Below are positions 4,264 through 5,239 of a stretch of 5,239 nt of DNA, one piece after another (positions within the stretch are counted from its first letter, which is position 1; each line of letters opens with the position of its first letter). A program made the position numbers and the translations under genes. Under the pieces are notes generated by a model. The model had not been told where the DNA came from. It did no database searches and saw only the letters and a list, made by a program, of their open reading frames with translations. The DNA is from Syntrophobacter sp. DG_60 (GTDB lineage: Bacteria; Desulfobacterota; Desulfofervidia; Desulfofervidales; DG-60): positions 1-5,239 of the forward strand of contig LJNA01000110.1 of assembly GCA_001304365.1 (NCBI GenBank), in the 5' to 3' direction.

Positions 4264-5239
4264 AATCTTCTCCTTTTACCATAGATTCTATCTGTACGTC
4301 AAGAAAGGCATCAAACCTTTCTAAATATTCTTCCACTGAAAGATTTTTTTCAATGGCAAGCTTAGCCATAAGTTCTGTGAGACGAACATTATTTCTATCA
4401 TAAATTTTATTTAAAGCCTTTTCTGCTTCATCCCACTTTTTTAGATCAAATAAAGATTTTGCCCGAATCAATTCTATATTATCACCCACCCCTTGCACTG
4501 ATTTAAGTATATCCAGTGCCTTCTGTGGCAAGCCATTTATATAAAATATGTGGGCTACATGACCTAATATTATAGGATTTTCAGGAAGATTATTAATCAA
4601 GGCCAAACCCCTTTCAATAAAGCCCAGTTTTAAATAAAAGTTTATAAGGTTTAAATAGTCAGCTAGGTCTTCACTGAGTGCACGTAATGCAGTATTTTTA
4701 AGTACCATATAATAAAGATTCTCATTGGATTCCCTAAGTACTTCGGCCTCTGAAAACCAATATATATTCTTGGGTGCTTCTGCTAGATCCTCAATCCTTT
4801 CTATAATTACAGGCACCATTGCCTGACGCAACATTACCTGGAATCTAACCTCTCTTCCTGCCAATGAGGGTTCATTATAATCTTTGGGAAAAGAAACAGG
4901 GAACTCACTCCAGTGTCCAGGGCGTAATCCTTTAATGCCTTCTTCAAAATCTGGAAGTAGCTCCCCACTTCCCAAGATTGCAACTTGATACCTTCCACAG
5001 GTAGAAGGCACCATCTTCCCACCCAAGAATCCCTGGCAGTCATAAATAACCTTATCTCCAAGGCGCGCTTCCCCGCGCTTTTTTTTAAAGGCTGTAAAGG
5101 GAGAAGAAATCATCTCCTTTGTTAGGGCGTGATGTGGGAAATCCATTTTTAGGACCTTTAGGCACTCCAAGGCTGCTTCATGCTCTTCAAGGGTCAGGTA
5201 GATACGGGCAAGTAGATAATGCGATAGTGGTTGGCTAGC
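4235..5239 (-). CDS. TPR-FKBP-TPR protein, partial (5' end outside window)
   Basis: The reading frame stays open to the right edge, so the true start is outside the window. The TTG at 5170 is internal: the 23 residues before it (SHYLLARIYLTLEEHEAAL region) continue into LECLKVLK as one TPR helix pair. The visible 334 residues begin with that TPR (about 5-40). Next comes an FKBP/trigger-factor-like peptidyl-prolyl isomerase domain at about 60-141, with GDKVIYDCQGF, LGSGELLPDFEEGIKGLRPG, FPKDY (117-121) and LAGREVRFQVML. After that come helical TPR-like repeats from about 175 to 310. The FKBP Phe-Asp active-site pair seems not to be kept (VPST in that region), so catalysis is uncertain; chaperone-like binding is possible. 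It is upstream of, and overlaps by 29 bp, the five-repeat TPR gene, so the operon promoter lies beyond the window. No membrane segment is seen in this part. Confidence 0.88.
   Translation of the reverse strand, partial: ASQPLSHYLLARIYLTLEEHEAALECLKVLKMDFPHHALTKEMISSPFTAFKKKRGEARLGDKVIYDCQGFLGGKMVPSTCGRYQVAILGSGELLPDFEEGIKGLRPGHWSEFPVSFPKDYNEPSLAGREVRFQVMLRQAMVPVIIERIEDLAEAPKNIYWFSEAEVLRESNENLYYMVLKNTALRALSEDLADYLNLINFYLKLGFIERGLALINNLPENPIILGHVAHIFYINGLPQKALDILKSVQGVGDNIELIRAKSLFDLKKWDEAEKALNKIYDRNNVRLTELMAKLAIEKNLSVEEYLERFDAFLDVQIESMVKGEDYGKERTNDT

Noticed and set aside
4834..5061. Second minus-strand open frame inside the FKBP/TPR gene
   Set aside because: It overlaps the FKBP domain in another frame, has no domain of its own and nothing supports a frameshift there.

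Overview
This 5.2 kb window is a low-GC, bacterial, protein-coding stretch. It contains no RNA gene, insertion sequence, phage gene or CRISPR array that I can see. The proteins point to a sulfate-reducer-type Desulfobacterota (old Deltaproteobacteria): a short FmdB-type zinc ribbon, a zinc-ribbon/HEAT-repeat protein like the 'DVU0298 family', a YkgJ-type cysteine-cluster protein with an IPCRxHCxDCC-like N-terminus, and a TPR protein of a kind I associate with that group. The AT-rich codon use would fit a lineage such as Candidatus Desulfofervidus. That assignment is inference from recall, not a search.

Layout: positions 1-277 are non-coding and repeat-bearing (a 13-bp near-perfect direct repeat, a hairpin and an 8-bp-period degenerate tandem repeat). 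A small FmdB-type gene (278-511, minus) and a 358-residue zinc-ribbon/HEAT gene (638-1714, plus) diverge from a 126-bp gap. That gap holds two back-to-back sigma70-like promoters, and both genes have AAGGAG ribosome sites. A 188-bp gap (1715-1902) follows, with a degenerate dispersed 'CACAGA' repeat and a heptamer repeat. Next is a 370-codon orphan gene (1903-3015, plus) with a faint, degenerate kinase/phosphotransferase-like pattern and an uncertain start. A 14-bp perfect palindrome lies 8 bp before its alternative start.

The right half is a minus-strand operon read from the right edge inward: a TPR-FKBP-TPR protein whose 5' end lies outside the window (4235-5239), a five-repeat TPR protein (3637-4263) overlapping it by 29 bp, and a YkgJ-type protein (2993-3628) 8 bp further on. 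The tail of this operon overlaps the orphan gene tail-to-tail by 23 bp. The tight spacing suggests the three proteins are made together. A peptidyl-prolyl isomerase-like domain within TPR scaffolds next to a metal-binding cysteine-cluster protein suggests a folding, assembly or maturation role, but no substrate can be read from the sequence.

The points most worth following are the FKBP-in-TPR architecture and its coupled operon, the TCACCAT heptamer/palindrome arrangement around the start of the orphan gene, and whether that gene encodes a pseudokinase.
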